DNA of 64,000 nt, from contig JACSYO010001861.1 of assembly GCA_016806645.1 (NCBI GenBank), positions 1,092,501-1,156,500 on the forward strand, written 5' to 3'. Within the stretch, counting starts at the first letter, position 1, and the number at the start of each line of letters is the position of its first letter. Below, piece after piece: positions 25,544 to 35,879 of this stretch. This DNA comes from Ophiodon elongatus. Taxonomy: Eukaryota > Chordata > Actinopteri > Perciformes > Hexagrammidae. The notes below the pieces were generated by a model. That model saw only the letters and a list, made by a program, of their open reading frames with translations, was not told the DNA's origin and did no database searches. The position numbers were made by a program, and so were the translations under genes.

Positions 25544-26400
25544 TTCAGCTTTATTGGCCATGTATGCGTACGCATGCAAGGAATTTTACTCCGGATTTCC
25601 TGTTGCTCTGCACGTACACAGAAATGGACAAAAAAAAAATACAAAAGTGTATATATGAACATAAAAAACACTACAACACTGACAGTGACATGGAGGTAAT
25701 AGTGCAGTAGGACTGATTAAGTGTTCGTCAGAGTGACGCCAGTGGAAAGAAGCTGTTCTGGTGTCTGGTTGTTTTGGCCTACGGTGCTCTGTAGCGCCTA
25801 CCAGAGGGGGGAGTTGGAACTGGTGGTGTCCAGGGTGTGACAGGTCTGCAGTGATGTTTCCTGCACGTTTCCTGACGCTGGAGAGGTACAAGTCCTGAAT
25901 ATTGGGCAGGCTGGCACCAATGATCTTCTCTGCAGACCTGACAGTTCGTTGTAGTCTGTTCCTTTTCCTATTTGGTGGCCGAACCAAACAGTGATGGAAG
26001 TGCAGAGAACAGACTAGATGATGGCGGAGTAGAAGATAATCAGCAGCTCCTGAGGCAGGTTGTACAACCCCTGCTGGTTCTTTTTTCTGATGGTGGAGGC
26101 CCACTTTAGGTCCTGAAGGTCTCCACAACAGACACAGTGCTATTGAGTATGGTGAGGGAGGGCAGAGTTGGGGGGCTCCTCCTGAAGTCCACTGTCATCT
26201 CCATAGTTCTGACCTTGTTCAGCACCAGGTTGTTCTGACCACACCAGCAGAGGGCCAGCTGTTCAACCTCCCGTCTGTACGCAGACTCATCACCGTCCCT
26301 GATGAAGCCGATGACCGTTGTGTCGTCTGCGAACTTCAGGAGTCTAACAGACGGGTCTCCTGAGGTGCAGTCGTTGGTGCAGAGGGAGAAGAGCAGTTTG
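25544..26400 (-). mobile_element. 5'-truncated LINE, reverse transcriptase fragment (CR1/L2/Rex1-like)
   Basis: Read on the minus strand, the right end encodes the reverse transcriptase catalytic block KFADDTTVIG (FADD codons at 26322-26333). This continues into FIRDGDESAYRREVEQLALW and a C-terminal part containing LCTSITVWFG and KIIGASLPNIQDLYLSSVRK, as seen in CR1/L2/Rex1-type fish LINEs. The coding frame is broken by stops and shifts, so it is dead. The 5' part is missing, as usual for a truncated insertion, and an A-rich stretch lies near the 3' end (25627-25666). The 180-codon minus frame at 25586-26128 is part of this element and not a host gene. Confidence 0.85.
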
Positions 26401-26549
26401 TATAGTTGTTTACCAGACAGGGAGCATATCAGATTCTTTAAATTTGCATGAAGGGAAATGGATTATGGGTTTTTGGAGTTTGACCCATACAATTATAAGA
26501 TTATTAGGTTTACCTATTTTGTTCTCATTCTGTCGTTAAATTATAATTT

Positions 26550-26553
<4 letters not shown>

Positions 26554-26587
<34 letters not shown>
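26554..26587 (+). repeat. (AG)n microsatellite
   Basis: About 17 perfect GA units following an AT-rich stretch. Confidence 0.95.
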
Positions 26588-26590
<3 letters not shown>

Positions 26591-26908
26591 TCTAGATGTC
26601 AAACTCCCAAGGTCAGAGAAATTCGGTAGTGCTTAATCCACACATTTCCATGATTCGTCTTTCACTTTTCTTTTTTCTCTGTCCTTCCTTATTCTTAACT
26701 TTTCTTACCTACAAATGTAAGTTATCATGAGACATGTTGTTTAAAATCATCTCTTGACACAATTATCTTTTTTTTCTTTTATTTAACAAGGTAAAAGTAT
26801 TGTTGAGATTAAAAATTCTATTTTCAAGGATATAATGATATAAACATGATTTCTAAAATAATTTTCCAGAATATTTAAAATTGACTTAAATATACTAGAA
26901 GCTCTCTT

Positions 26909-27245
26909 TGTCACGTTCTCCCAGGGAAGGGAGCACGATTAGGACCCAAATTCCCTCAAGGGATGACGGAGCCGAGGAGTGGTGAAAAATGTGATTTATT
27001 TCGTAAAATCTTCAAAAACACAGGAATAGGAATGAAGGGAAAAACAGTCAAAGAAAACGAAAGGACAAGGAGGGACAAGATCAACAGGGTTTAAATACAC
27101 AGGGGAGGTGCAGGTGATTAGACACGGTAACAGTAGATTTAGAACAGTAGACAATCACGAAGACAGGAAGTGAAGTGACAGGAGGAAACACAAGACAGGG
27201 AACCTTTCAAAATAAAACAGGAAACCCACACTAAAAACCGTGACA
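26909..27245 (-). mobile_element. Probable solo LTR (Gypsy-like), copy 2
   Basis: This is the inverted relative of 19875-20276. Read on the minus strand it starts TGTCACG and ends GTGACA. It carries a TATA-like TATTTAAA (complement of 27090-27097), then AATAAA (complement of 26995-27000) about 95 bases further on, the order expected of an LTR. Flanking 5-mers on the + strand are ctctt and ctgtt, four of five identical. It is about 65 bases shorter than copy 1. There are no adjacent gag or pol sequences. Confidence 0.6.
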
Positions 27246-27249
27246 CTGT

Positions 27250-28610
27250 TAGTCTTTCTGTTGAGTAAGGAATGTATTTAAAAGCATTTAACTCCAAGAA
27301 AGTTGCTTCCTTTCTTGAAGGGAGAAACATGATTTATTCCGAAAGAGGAAACGTAATTTCAACTTCAGTTTGGTTACAAGTTTTTCAATGTGTAATTTGA
27401 TTGACAAGTTCAGATCAATAATGTTGAGATCAATCTGAATTTCAACTTATCTTCTTACAGTGTTACATGTTGATTTTTGTATTTCTCCACATTTAACTTA
27501 AGTTGAGTGACGCAAGACCGAACAACATCATTGGTAGACTGCAATATTTCAAGGGTTTGTACTCCTGATGTGGATGAGCAATAGATAACAGTATTATTGG
27601 CATAAAATGGCACAGTGCATTAGATAAATTATCACAAAGACTGTTTAGATATATGAAAATATTAGCAGACCTAGTATAGAACCATGGGGCACACCCTGTA
27701 ATACAGGGAGAAAGGAAGAAGAATGAGATGTGATTTGACACAAAACACACTGCAGGCATTTCAGGTAAATGTAGCATATCTGTTCTATTACACAAGCAGG
27801 CTAGATAATGACATCTACTGCATGCTTAAAAGAAAATAACAGGGTTTTTCTCCCCTCTGTCATACAAAAGAAAATCTATTATTTAGCAGTAGTTAAGCTT
27901 GCATGGTTAAAGGTTTTGGTAACACTCTGTAAAACCTTTACCTCCAAGTTTGTGTAAACACCTGTTTATAAATGCCTTAGAAAAGAGAAAAAAAAATGCT
28001 TTATTTTTATGTGCAGCTTTTTTCCCCTAGATATTGCTGCACAAACATCAGTTATGAGATAATTACTTCTTTTTTTTGTGATTTGTGACAAAAACAACAA
28101 AGCCTGTCCATGCCAGTCAAGGTCAGGTTGCTCCAATCAAATGCATCATTAATCAAGGAAAACCATTTGCAATGACAAACACATCAACTCAATGGCCAGC
28201 ATCATGGGAAGGGAAGGGACGCTTGATAGGAAAAGTGGGGGAAAACAGGGGGGTGAGAAGGCAAGCAGGAGAGATAATCACCTTCTCCCCCTATATATTC
28301 TTCTTGAGAAAGGCGATAGAAAAATGCTGAGACGTTTGGGGAGGCTGAGAAAAACACATAGATCGTTAAAATATGACTAAGAAGTTCCTCAGCCAGATTT
28401 ACAGTGGCATCATTGTGTCTGAAGGGGTGACATATTCTAGAGGTTGGGTAATGATGACATCCAGCGTGAAAACACACTTCCTGTGCACACTCGCTGTCAT
28501 TTTGAATGAGAAGTTGGCAGCTGTCTGCTGAATACATATCTACACATTATCATGGAAATTTAAAGCTGCCTACCACCTCTCAAAGGCAATAATGTAAATA
28601 GATTTTTTTT
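27250..28610. other. Intergenic, no gene seen
   Basis: AT-rich. Overlapping frames at 28085-28380 (+) and 28202-28537 (-) contradict each other and have no recognised domain. Confidence 0.55.
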
Positions 28611-28618
28611 AAAGTGCA

Positions 28619-28735
28619 AGCAGTGGTGGAGGAAGTATTTAGTATTGAGTACTTAAGTAAAAGTACTTATACAACACTGTAAAAATCAGGTTAAAGTCGA
28701 GTCAAACTAATTGTTTCAGCTGTACTAGTATAAAC
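28619..28735 (+). repeat. hAT-like MITE fragment
   Basis: The segment opens with cagtggtggaggaagta followed by acttaagtaaaagtact and acactgtaaaaat. This is the beginning of a very common short element in fish that I recall as hAT-like, with a CAGTGGTGG end. Only one end is recognisable, so it is truncated or decayed. Confidence 0.55.
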
Positions 28736-29024
28736 TCTTCATTTACATTAAACTGAACATTTCCATTGATTGTAAAGGGAGTTGAATGGAACTTCTTTGG
28801 GAATAGTGATGTTGACGTTTCTGTCCTCATTAATCTTTCCTTCTTGCTGGGACTTTGCAATCGACACACCTGGAAACACAATTGTTAGTCTTATTGCAGC
28901 TCGTCATTATATTACTCTTTAAGTTAGTGTTGTGCAACAGGCAATGTTCTCAAAAATTAAATAAAGTGCAGATATTTAATATGGTGCAAATCAGGGAATG
29001 CAGGGGAATAGTGGAGGTAGCATT

Positions 29025-29600
29025 AGAGTTGTCGTCTATCAGGAGCCCTGTCAATGTCTTCCTTTAGGATTCGGATGGCCTGAAAGTAGCTCTTTAGCCT
29101 CTCTGTTCTGGCCCTATGACTGGGCTTCCTTGACCACAACAGTTCAAAGAGGCCATTGTTCAGATTCCTAGAAACCGTTTGGACCTGCACCACCTGCTGT
29201 ATGTCTTGTAGGCCGCGTAGTGCACCCCGTGTGCATGGCTGTACCACTCTCTGCAGGGCCTTATGGGGCCTGCTGGGTACTGCTGCCAAATCATGTGGTG
29301 ATGTAACCTGACGACATACTCTCTTCAGTGCAGGTGTAGAATATTTTGAGTCTTTGTGGTGACATCTTGAACTTCCGAAGCCGCCGGGGTTGATAAAGGC
29401 ACTGTTGTGCTCTTTTTTTGACCAGGATGTCTGTGTGGACACACCATGTCAGGTCCTTAGTGTTGTGGACCCCCAGGTTCTTAAAGTGTGTGGGGGTGGG
29501 GGATACACATTCCTGAAATAACACCTGAAGATCAATATACAAAGGAGGAACCATCGAATTGATACTGCTTGTGTGCGTATTCTCCACAAGGGAAAGCATT
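29025..29600 (-). mobile_element. LINE reverse transcriptase 3' fragment (CR1/L2/Rex1-like)
   Basis: Minus-strand frames, with shifts, spell a C-terminal LINE RT region: FKNLGVHNTKDLTW, HTDILVKKRAQQCLYQPRRL, RKFKMSPQRLKIFYTCT and, after a shift, KALQRVVQPCTRGALRGLQD and SHRARTERLKS. The order (VHTD, KKA-Q-RL, RRLRKF, FYTCTIES, ALQRVV, RTERL) is the one I know from this LINE group in fish. It is related to, but clearly different from, the copy at 25544-26400. Frameshifts and stops make it inactive; the 139-codon and 102-codon minus frames are parts of it. Confidence 0.8.
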
Positions 29601-31769
29601 TATATGCGTTTATATCTTCAGGTATACTCACATTCATGTTATGATGTTGTTATACTCTGTGAGCAACGTAGAGATTTTAGGTATGTGTGTGTTTGTTTAC
29701 ACTTATGCATCTAACTGGGATCAAGTTGGCACCGTGTGTTTATGTATTTGTGAGAGGCAGCAAAAAGTTATACTTATATTTAAATCTTTCTTCGAAGAGG
29801 CGTTTGTTATGTTTATTTTTGTGATTGTTTTATATTTGTAAAAAGAAAAAAAAAAAAAACTACATTCATTATCAAACTTGGAATTAAGGCAAGTGTTCCA
29901 ACAAAGGATAAGTGTGCTGATTGTTTACCCAGTTTTTATTTGGTAGAAAGTTGTCCTGTAACAAAAATATTTGAAAACACACTGAAGCAATTGAGGGTAT
30001 GACACAGGGATACAGACAAAGAGGAGAGCAGAAATATGTTTCTGTTTTTGGGTAACAGTATATCAAACAATTCACCCACAGACTGGTGTGTTTCTGGTCT
30101 CTCAAGCTTTTTTTTGTGCAGTGAATTACAGCAAACAGTGTGAGGCTGGCAGGGACCAGGTGCTGCAGCTTTTTTGTCTCACCAGTCTACTGCCAACTCT
30201 AAATCAGTGCTTGCAACTGAACCTGCTTCTGCAAGCTAATGTTAGATAAACCAATGATGCTCAGTATATTTTTACAGAAGCTACTAAATGCATTATTTTC
30301 ACAGCATCTAGCTTTGCTTATTTCTTTGTTGAGTTTTCCAAGTTTGATGCTCCGTACTGTATTCAAATCCAGGTTGGATCTGGTATTGGTGTGGGAGTGA
30401 CTGACTTAACCCTGTCTCCCTTAGTAACAATAACGTTGTGGCAGATTTACCACCCACAGTTCTTAGTCATTTTTTAAACAATGGGAGCTTTATTTTCGAC
30501 AAGCCTCTTATTTCTAGCCAGAAAATTTAGATTTTTTTTGGGATGAAATGATGACTGTCACTGGTAGATTTTATTATTTGTTGCTAGCTAATTAAGTGAA
30601 CAGTATCGCCTTTAATTTAATGAAAACATTGTCTTTTATGTTTACAGCCAACTCATTTTAAAACAAGAACTCTGTAAAATGGGGTCCTAAATATGCACTC
30701 AATAGTTCCACAAATGACATTGTGCTAAAGGAAAGAGCCTAAAGCTAAGAAATGTAGGGCAAAAGGTCAACATCCTCTCCAATTGATGACCCATGATAAA
30801 AAAAGCATTGTTTTTGTATTGCAGTGTTGTGCCAGTTAAGTTTTATAACTATGACAAAGAAACATTTAAGATCATATTAATATTTCCTTTTAAAATCCTA
30901 GTGAAACTGAAGTTACAGCATCTTTAACTCTGTACATTTGATTGGACTGCTCAAACGTGGGCGGTATTAGAATGTAGCACAATAGGGAGCTACGGTGACT
31001 CCACACACACACCTCCTTTGTCTCTAAAAGTTACAGCTTGAGTGATGGATAAAAATACAAACAAATCTATATATGTGTTATTTATTTGCATACATTGTAA
31101 AATAGGTGCCCAATATGACCCGGGATGTAATCTAAAAGGGTTTAAAAAAAAAAAGAAGGCATTTTTCTTTTCAGCGACTTTAACATTGCCTTGTTACTCT
31201 CATCCTTGTTTTTTCACTTTTAAAGTTATAAGTGAATAGGCTGTTCAGGTAAGACGAACACAATATCTACACAGTGCATGTGCAAGTCATGAATGGGGAT
31301 TATTTTACTGTACCTGTAACCAACCCACAAAGGAATAAATAGTTACTTTATGATGTTACTTCTGTAGGATTGCAGTTTACACTACAGCAGATAAACACAC
31401 TGTTTAATCCATACTCAATACTGGTGGCCATTACTGTTGTGGAGAACCATGAGCTTTAACTGGTCTTAAAACCAACTGTGAAACTTCAAATGGTGGTGAA
31501 AAAGGGTCTCTTCAGTAAATTTAATGCAGAAGGGAGTGGAGATCATTACTCACTGTCACAGAGCGAGTGACAGGTACATCAGCCCTGAAAATCCGTACAG
31601 CGAGCTATTTTTAAATAACAGTGACAGGGACTTGAAGTTGATGTCCCATTTCATGTTTTTCCACCTGGGCTCTGATCATGCTCCTTTTGTCTGAACAGGT
31701 GGCACAGATGCAGCAAAAGATCCCATATGCAAACACTATGACACAATAACCTTTCTCTTTATAGCTCTT

Positions 31770-31772
<3 letters not shown>

Positions 31773-31818
<46 letters not shown>
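31773..31818 (+). repeat. (AC)n microsatellite
   Basis: About 23 uninterrupted CA units. Overlapping VCVC frames are artefacts of it. Confidence 0.95.
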
Positions 31819-31820
<2 letters not shown>

Positions 31821-32437
31821 GGCACCCTTGTCCACCTGTCACAGACTGACACATACTCCTCCCTCCCTGAGAGCAACTCCCATTCAGGGTTTCTTTTAAT
31901 TGGTTGCAGCTTTCCCCAGGGTTGGAGCTGTGTCTCATAGCAGACACAGTAATGATTTACCATGGGAGCTGTGCATTAAACATACAATTCAGTAGAGCCA
32001 CAAAGGAACACTGCAGCACATACAGTACCTGAGGTGCATGGCTGTCCCTTATGGATGCTCATAGTGGAGGCAACATCATGTGATCACACCATATTAACAG
32101 TCTGGGGTCACAATAATTAGTCTACAGTACGTCGGAGTTTATTTTGCCATTCTTGAACTGCTGTCTGAGACATTCAAATTAATTGAAGTGGGGTTTTTTT
32201 GTTGACCTCAAGCAATCAAAGTCAGTTTGAATCGTTATTTTTGTAATTTTCTACACTGTTCTCTTTACTGTTAATAAGTCAATAATAAAATCAATAAGAA
32301 AGAGAAAATGTCCCTGACAGCATGGTGACCTTTGTTTGGTGGGCTTGCCTCGGGCAAGGCTGGTGATTGGAGAATGGGATTGTTCTTATGCAATAATCTG
32401 GTGATGGAATCTTTTTTTCTGATTAAATGTTGTAATG

Positions 32438-32461
32438 TACACTGCCGTTTAAAAGTTTGGA
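32438..32461 (+). repeat. Tc1/mariner-like terminal sequence
   Basis: Tacactgccgtttaaaagtt with a following tgg resembles the TACACTNCCGTTCAAAAGTTTGG terminus of Tc1-like non-autonomous elements in vertebrates. The opposite end was not found, so only one terminus is supported. Confidence 0.45.
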
Positions 32462-33118
32462 TTGCGCCAAAATCTTGATTGGGTCCAATCAGAGGACTAC
32501 ACTGTATTTTTTAATCCTCTTTCATGCTTTTAGGTTGTAGAGAGTTCTCTTTAGAAATAGCTGTTATTTTGTACAAAAAAGTAATGTTTCAATAATGATC
32601 ACTGACGCTTTTCTGGACTGGAAAAATAATTAAGAAAATCAAATAGAAATTTAAAGTCGATGAAATGTTTGTTTTAATCATTTAATTATTCTTCCTCCTC
32701 TGCTTCTGATGTAGAGTAAAGCAGAATTTTAAAACCTTTTATCATTTAAATGTGATGTCTTGGCGTGATCCATCCTGTAGATATCCCAAGAGAGATCATT
32801 TCTCAGGGAGACCTGCACTAGTGTCTATTATCTGGAGAGAGTGGAGGTTAACAATGCAACATTTCCAGTCTATTTGCCGCAGTTAGGCCTGAACCCAAAT
32901 TTTCTTCTGATTCAGGCTTGAGTCGAGGCCAACATCATTGTTTAGCAGGACAACCGTGAGTCATAGGTTTTATTATTATTCACAGATAAGGTGTTGGTAT
33001 TGTTTCCACACAGCTAGGAATGCCAAAATGACGCACACACACAGAACATATGAAAGCACATGACTTCTCCTCATTTTTTTATTCCATTAACTGTGAGTAT
33101 GGCCCTGAATATGCCATG

Positions 33119-33223
33119 CTTGGCAAAATCTACCTCAAGCCTCCTTCTTATTGTCTCTCCTCTCATGTATCATATATGAGAGGAGAGACAATAAGAAGGA
33201 GGCTTGGGGTGGATTTTGCCAAG
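33119..33223 (+). repeat. Near-perfect long hairpin (inverted repeat, 52-base arms)
   Basis: Bases 33119-33170 pair with 33172-33223 around a single central base. All 52 positions pair if G-U is allowed in a + strand transcript: 49 are Watson-Crick and three are wobbles (33133/33209, 33137/33205, 33167/33175). There are no bulges. In a minus-strand transcript the same three positions would be A-C mismatches. The arms are purine/pyrimidine biased. I match it to no known microRNA or transposon terminus. Possible identities are a young hairpin-RNA or microRNA locus, a replication snap-back duplication, or a cloning or assembly artefact. Confidence 0.9.
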
Positions 33224-33513
33224 ACAAACAAGTAAATGAAAAATAGCACGGGGCTCCTCAAAACTAGGTTTAATTATCCACAGGCAGCTTGATGGAGGAA
33301 GGGGCTGTACCTTACTAGAGACACACAATTACACACACATGTAGACAACCACATCTGGCAAGCAAGCACAAAGCCATTCATCATGGTGTCAGTGGGAAGC
33401 CTGTGGAGAGTGGGGGGGGGGGGACTTCTGGGTTAAAAACATCTCGAATTAGAATTTTATTTTACACGTTTACCCGGCTCTAGCTTGTCTGTGAGGTCTG
33501 GCACTGTAAGGTT

Positions 33514-33515
<2 letters not shown>

Positions 33516-33595
<80 letters not shown>
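33516..33595 (+). repeat. Long (GT)n microsatellite
   Basis: About 40 uninterrupted GT units, the longest in the window, followed by imperfect GCGT units. A poly-G run of about 11 lies 95 bases to the left (about 33413-33423). The minus-strand frame across it is an artefact. Confidence 0.97.
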
Positions 33596-33598
<3 letters not shown>

Positions 33599-34443
33599 CG
33601 TGCGTGCGTGCGTGTGTGTGAGTGAGAGAGAAGATGTTGTTACATGTTAGTGCACTGTTTAAACAACAGTGTGTGAATTCACTGCTTCTGTGAAAAACGT
33701 CAAGCTTCATTATCTTCTGCAGAAGACTTGACCCAGCAAAACTTTCATTTTCATTTCGTTCAGAATGAAATTCTTTGTTTATTTTCAGGGACTTGTTATT
33801 GTTGAAAATACAAAGCTTATTTTCCATGGAGGAAATTGATTAAGATTTAATTAAGATGTTATTGTACTCGAGGTGGGAAAGAAAAGAGTGTTTGAAGTGA
33901 AGGAGAAAGGGTATAGATGGCATTATTATTGCTATTTGTTTTAAACAGAGCAACATTAAAGTAAATGTAACAAGGTAAAATGTACTCAAACAGAAGTTAG
34001 GTCTTAATGAAGTTAAGGGGAATTTATTATAACTATAGATGTTTCTGACACAAATGGAGGAAGGAAAAGGAAATCACTTCTAGAAGACTCAACGTCTCAA
34101 CGGCTCTCATCATGTCTGCTCGTAGCTAACGATGCCAAAAGTGCAAACTACGGCGAAGGTTGCTGACAAGTGAACCTGAGGGGCGTCTGAGACGACGCCA
34201 TTAATAGCTGTCACCACTGTATGACAGCAATGCAGAGCAGCAACCGGGAGTTAGCCAGTGGGGCACACGGTTTAAAAGCACTAAAAGCACTAAAAGCAAG
34301 CGACAACAAAGCAAGGAGAAGCCCTTAGAACAACACACTAGACATTGGTAGACATTACACATCAATCCACTATATCTTCAGCTCTTTATCTATTAGTTGT
34401 TTGCTACTATAACAATACTAATATACTTGTCTCTTATCTATTT

Positions 34444-34526
34444 TACCAGGAGTGGGGTTTGAACCCACGAGGGCTTATGCCCATTGGATCTTGAGTCCAA
34501 CGCCTTAACCACTCGGCCATCCTGGT
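34444..34526 (-). tRNA. tRNA-Leu, anticodon CAA, intronless
   Basis: Read on the minus strand, an 83-nt cloverleaf is complete. It has a seven-pair acceptor stem (ACCAGGA with TCCTGGT), a D arm GCC...GGC with the GAGTGGTTAA loop, an anticodon stem TTGGA/TCCAA with loop CTCAAGA (anticodon CAA), a long class II variable arm (GGGC/GCCC stem), a T arm GTGGG-TTCAAAC-CCCAC and discriminator A. The body is that of vertebrate tRNA-Leu-TAA, with a single T-to-C change at the wobble base converting it to CAA. Standard vertebrate tRNA-Leu-CAA genes carry an intron; this one does not. A box (TGGCCGAGTGG) and B box (GGTTCAAACCC) are present. The first TTTT on the transcribed strand lies about 150 bases downstream, unusually far for Pol III. 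Confidence 0.9.
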
Positions 34527-35054
34527 GACATTCAGATGACTGTGTGACCGTCTTCCTCGAAATGCGAGGGAAAAAGGATGCAGTTTAGTTGAAACACAAT
34601 TGTCTTTACAATGTGTGTTGAATTTACATTCCTCCATGAAAAAAAACAACTACTTGAAACTGCAAGTCAATATTTCAATCAAATAGTTGTTTGCTGCTCT
34701 ATATATTAAGTAATATATAAATAACTGTGACCAGTTCCCTCAAAACATGATTAAGGATGCAGTTTAGTTGAATGGGAACGTAATTTTGTAGGACAGAGTC
34801 GCACACTTTCACTGTTTGTTTTCCATTTTCAGTTTGACATCCATGGTTCCATTTCCAGTTGTAAATATAAAACATATGCAGATTAAAGAGAGTAAGTCTC
34901 CCTAGGCCAAAAAAAACAGAATTGCCTTGACGAGGAGAAGCTTTGATATCAACAAACACAGATGGAAGGTGGTTTCATCCTCTGCTCAAGCAGACATTAC
35001 TTCACCATATCACAACATATACAGCTATAACAATACAGTATCTATATGGAATTC

Positions 35055-35132
35055 TACCAGAAGTGGGGTTTGAACCCACGAGGGCTCATGCCCATTGGAC
35101 CTTAAGTCCAACGCCTTGTTGGCCATCCTGGT
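35055..35132 (-). pseudogene. tRNA-Leu (TAA) pseudogene
   Basis: A second minus-strand copy related to 34444-34526, here with anticodon TAA (loop CTTAAGG). The anticodon stem, variable arm, T arm and B box are intact and the acceptor stem has one G-T pair. The D arm has lost five bases (GCCAACAAGGC instead of the 16-base arm), which removes the loop GG and destroys the A box. Both folding and Pol III initiation should fail. Short flanking matches link the two loci to one local duplication. Confidence 0.85.
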
Positions 35133-35567
35133 GGCATTTGCCTCTTCATGTTTGTCAAATAAGCAAGAAGAAGCTCAGACAGGTGGATATTGAATTTTTG
35201 TTTAATAATGGATATTGGATTATTCGTGATGGACATTCATCTTTGACTACAATTTGTAGGACCTTTGATGACCTTGTCTTTTCATTTCTGCTTGTTGTGA
35301 TTTAATTTGTCAGTTAAAGGGGATACTTTTTGTGCCTTTGGAAGAAGTGTAAACTAGGGTCACTGTGATTTTAAAATGTGAAAGTAAAACAGTTTACTTG
35401 AAATCAATGTCATGAATCTGGGTGTCCACTGAGGCATTTTCATGTCATGGTTCCAATGTTATTTCAGAGGTTGCAAAGAATTGAGTTTGTATGGAGCTTC
35501 CTTTTATATTTTGACTTTGGAACTTCACACGTGTACTTGCATGAAAAAGCGGATGTGTGCAATAATT

Positions 35568-35855
35568 CAGTGATTCTTAACCAGGTGTACCTGTACCCCA
35601 GGGGATGATACTGCAGTTGCTAGGGGTTACTTTGAAAGATTGTGAAGTAGCTTTTACATTATGTGTACATGTAAATTACATTCATGTGAATGTGGAGGGA
35701 TGAAGATTTGTAGGGTAGATTATGAACCCACTGCTGCTGAGCTGAAGTTTCAGATATCTTACCACGGTGTCTCCTGCTCCAGTGCATCTGTCTTTCTGTG
35801 ACGGAGGGACCACGGGGCTACAGCCCACTGGGCTGCACCTGGTTGAGAATCACTG
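35568..35855. mobile_element. hAT-like MITE with 20-bp terminal inverted repeats
   Basis: The left terminus cagtgattcttaaccaggtg (35568-35587) and right terminus cacctggttgagaatcactg (35836-35855) are reverse complements with one mismatch. The CAGTGATTCTCAACC terminus is of hAT type. The 288-bp element codes for nothing. Immediately outside it is a second, exact 18-base inverted repeat (35528-35545 with 35860-35877), so the element sits inside a larger fold-back structure. The adjacent 8-mers (caataatt and aaaattca) do not match, so no target duplication is evident. Confidence 0.75.
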
Positions 35856-35879
35856 AAAATTCATGCAAGTACACGTGGG

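Larger units (their letters stand above)
29610..33110. other. Intergenic, no gene seen
   Basis: AT-rich, with a long (AC)n tract (31773-31818) and a Tc1-like end at 32438-32461. Short frames such as the 90-codon one at 29569 have no domains. Confidence 0.55.

Noticed and set aside
25586..26128. 180-codon minus frame as a host gene
   Set aside because: It is the decayed C-terminal part of a LINE reverse transcriptase in a shifted frame.
33119..33223. CRISPR or transposon-end reading of the hairpin
   Set aside because: There is one inverted pair only, no direct repeats with spacers, no transposase and no target duplication; this is a vertebrate genome.
33480..33827. 115-codon minus frame with a long TH repeat
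   Set aside because: Produced by the 80-base (GT)n tract.
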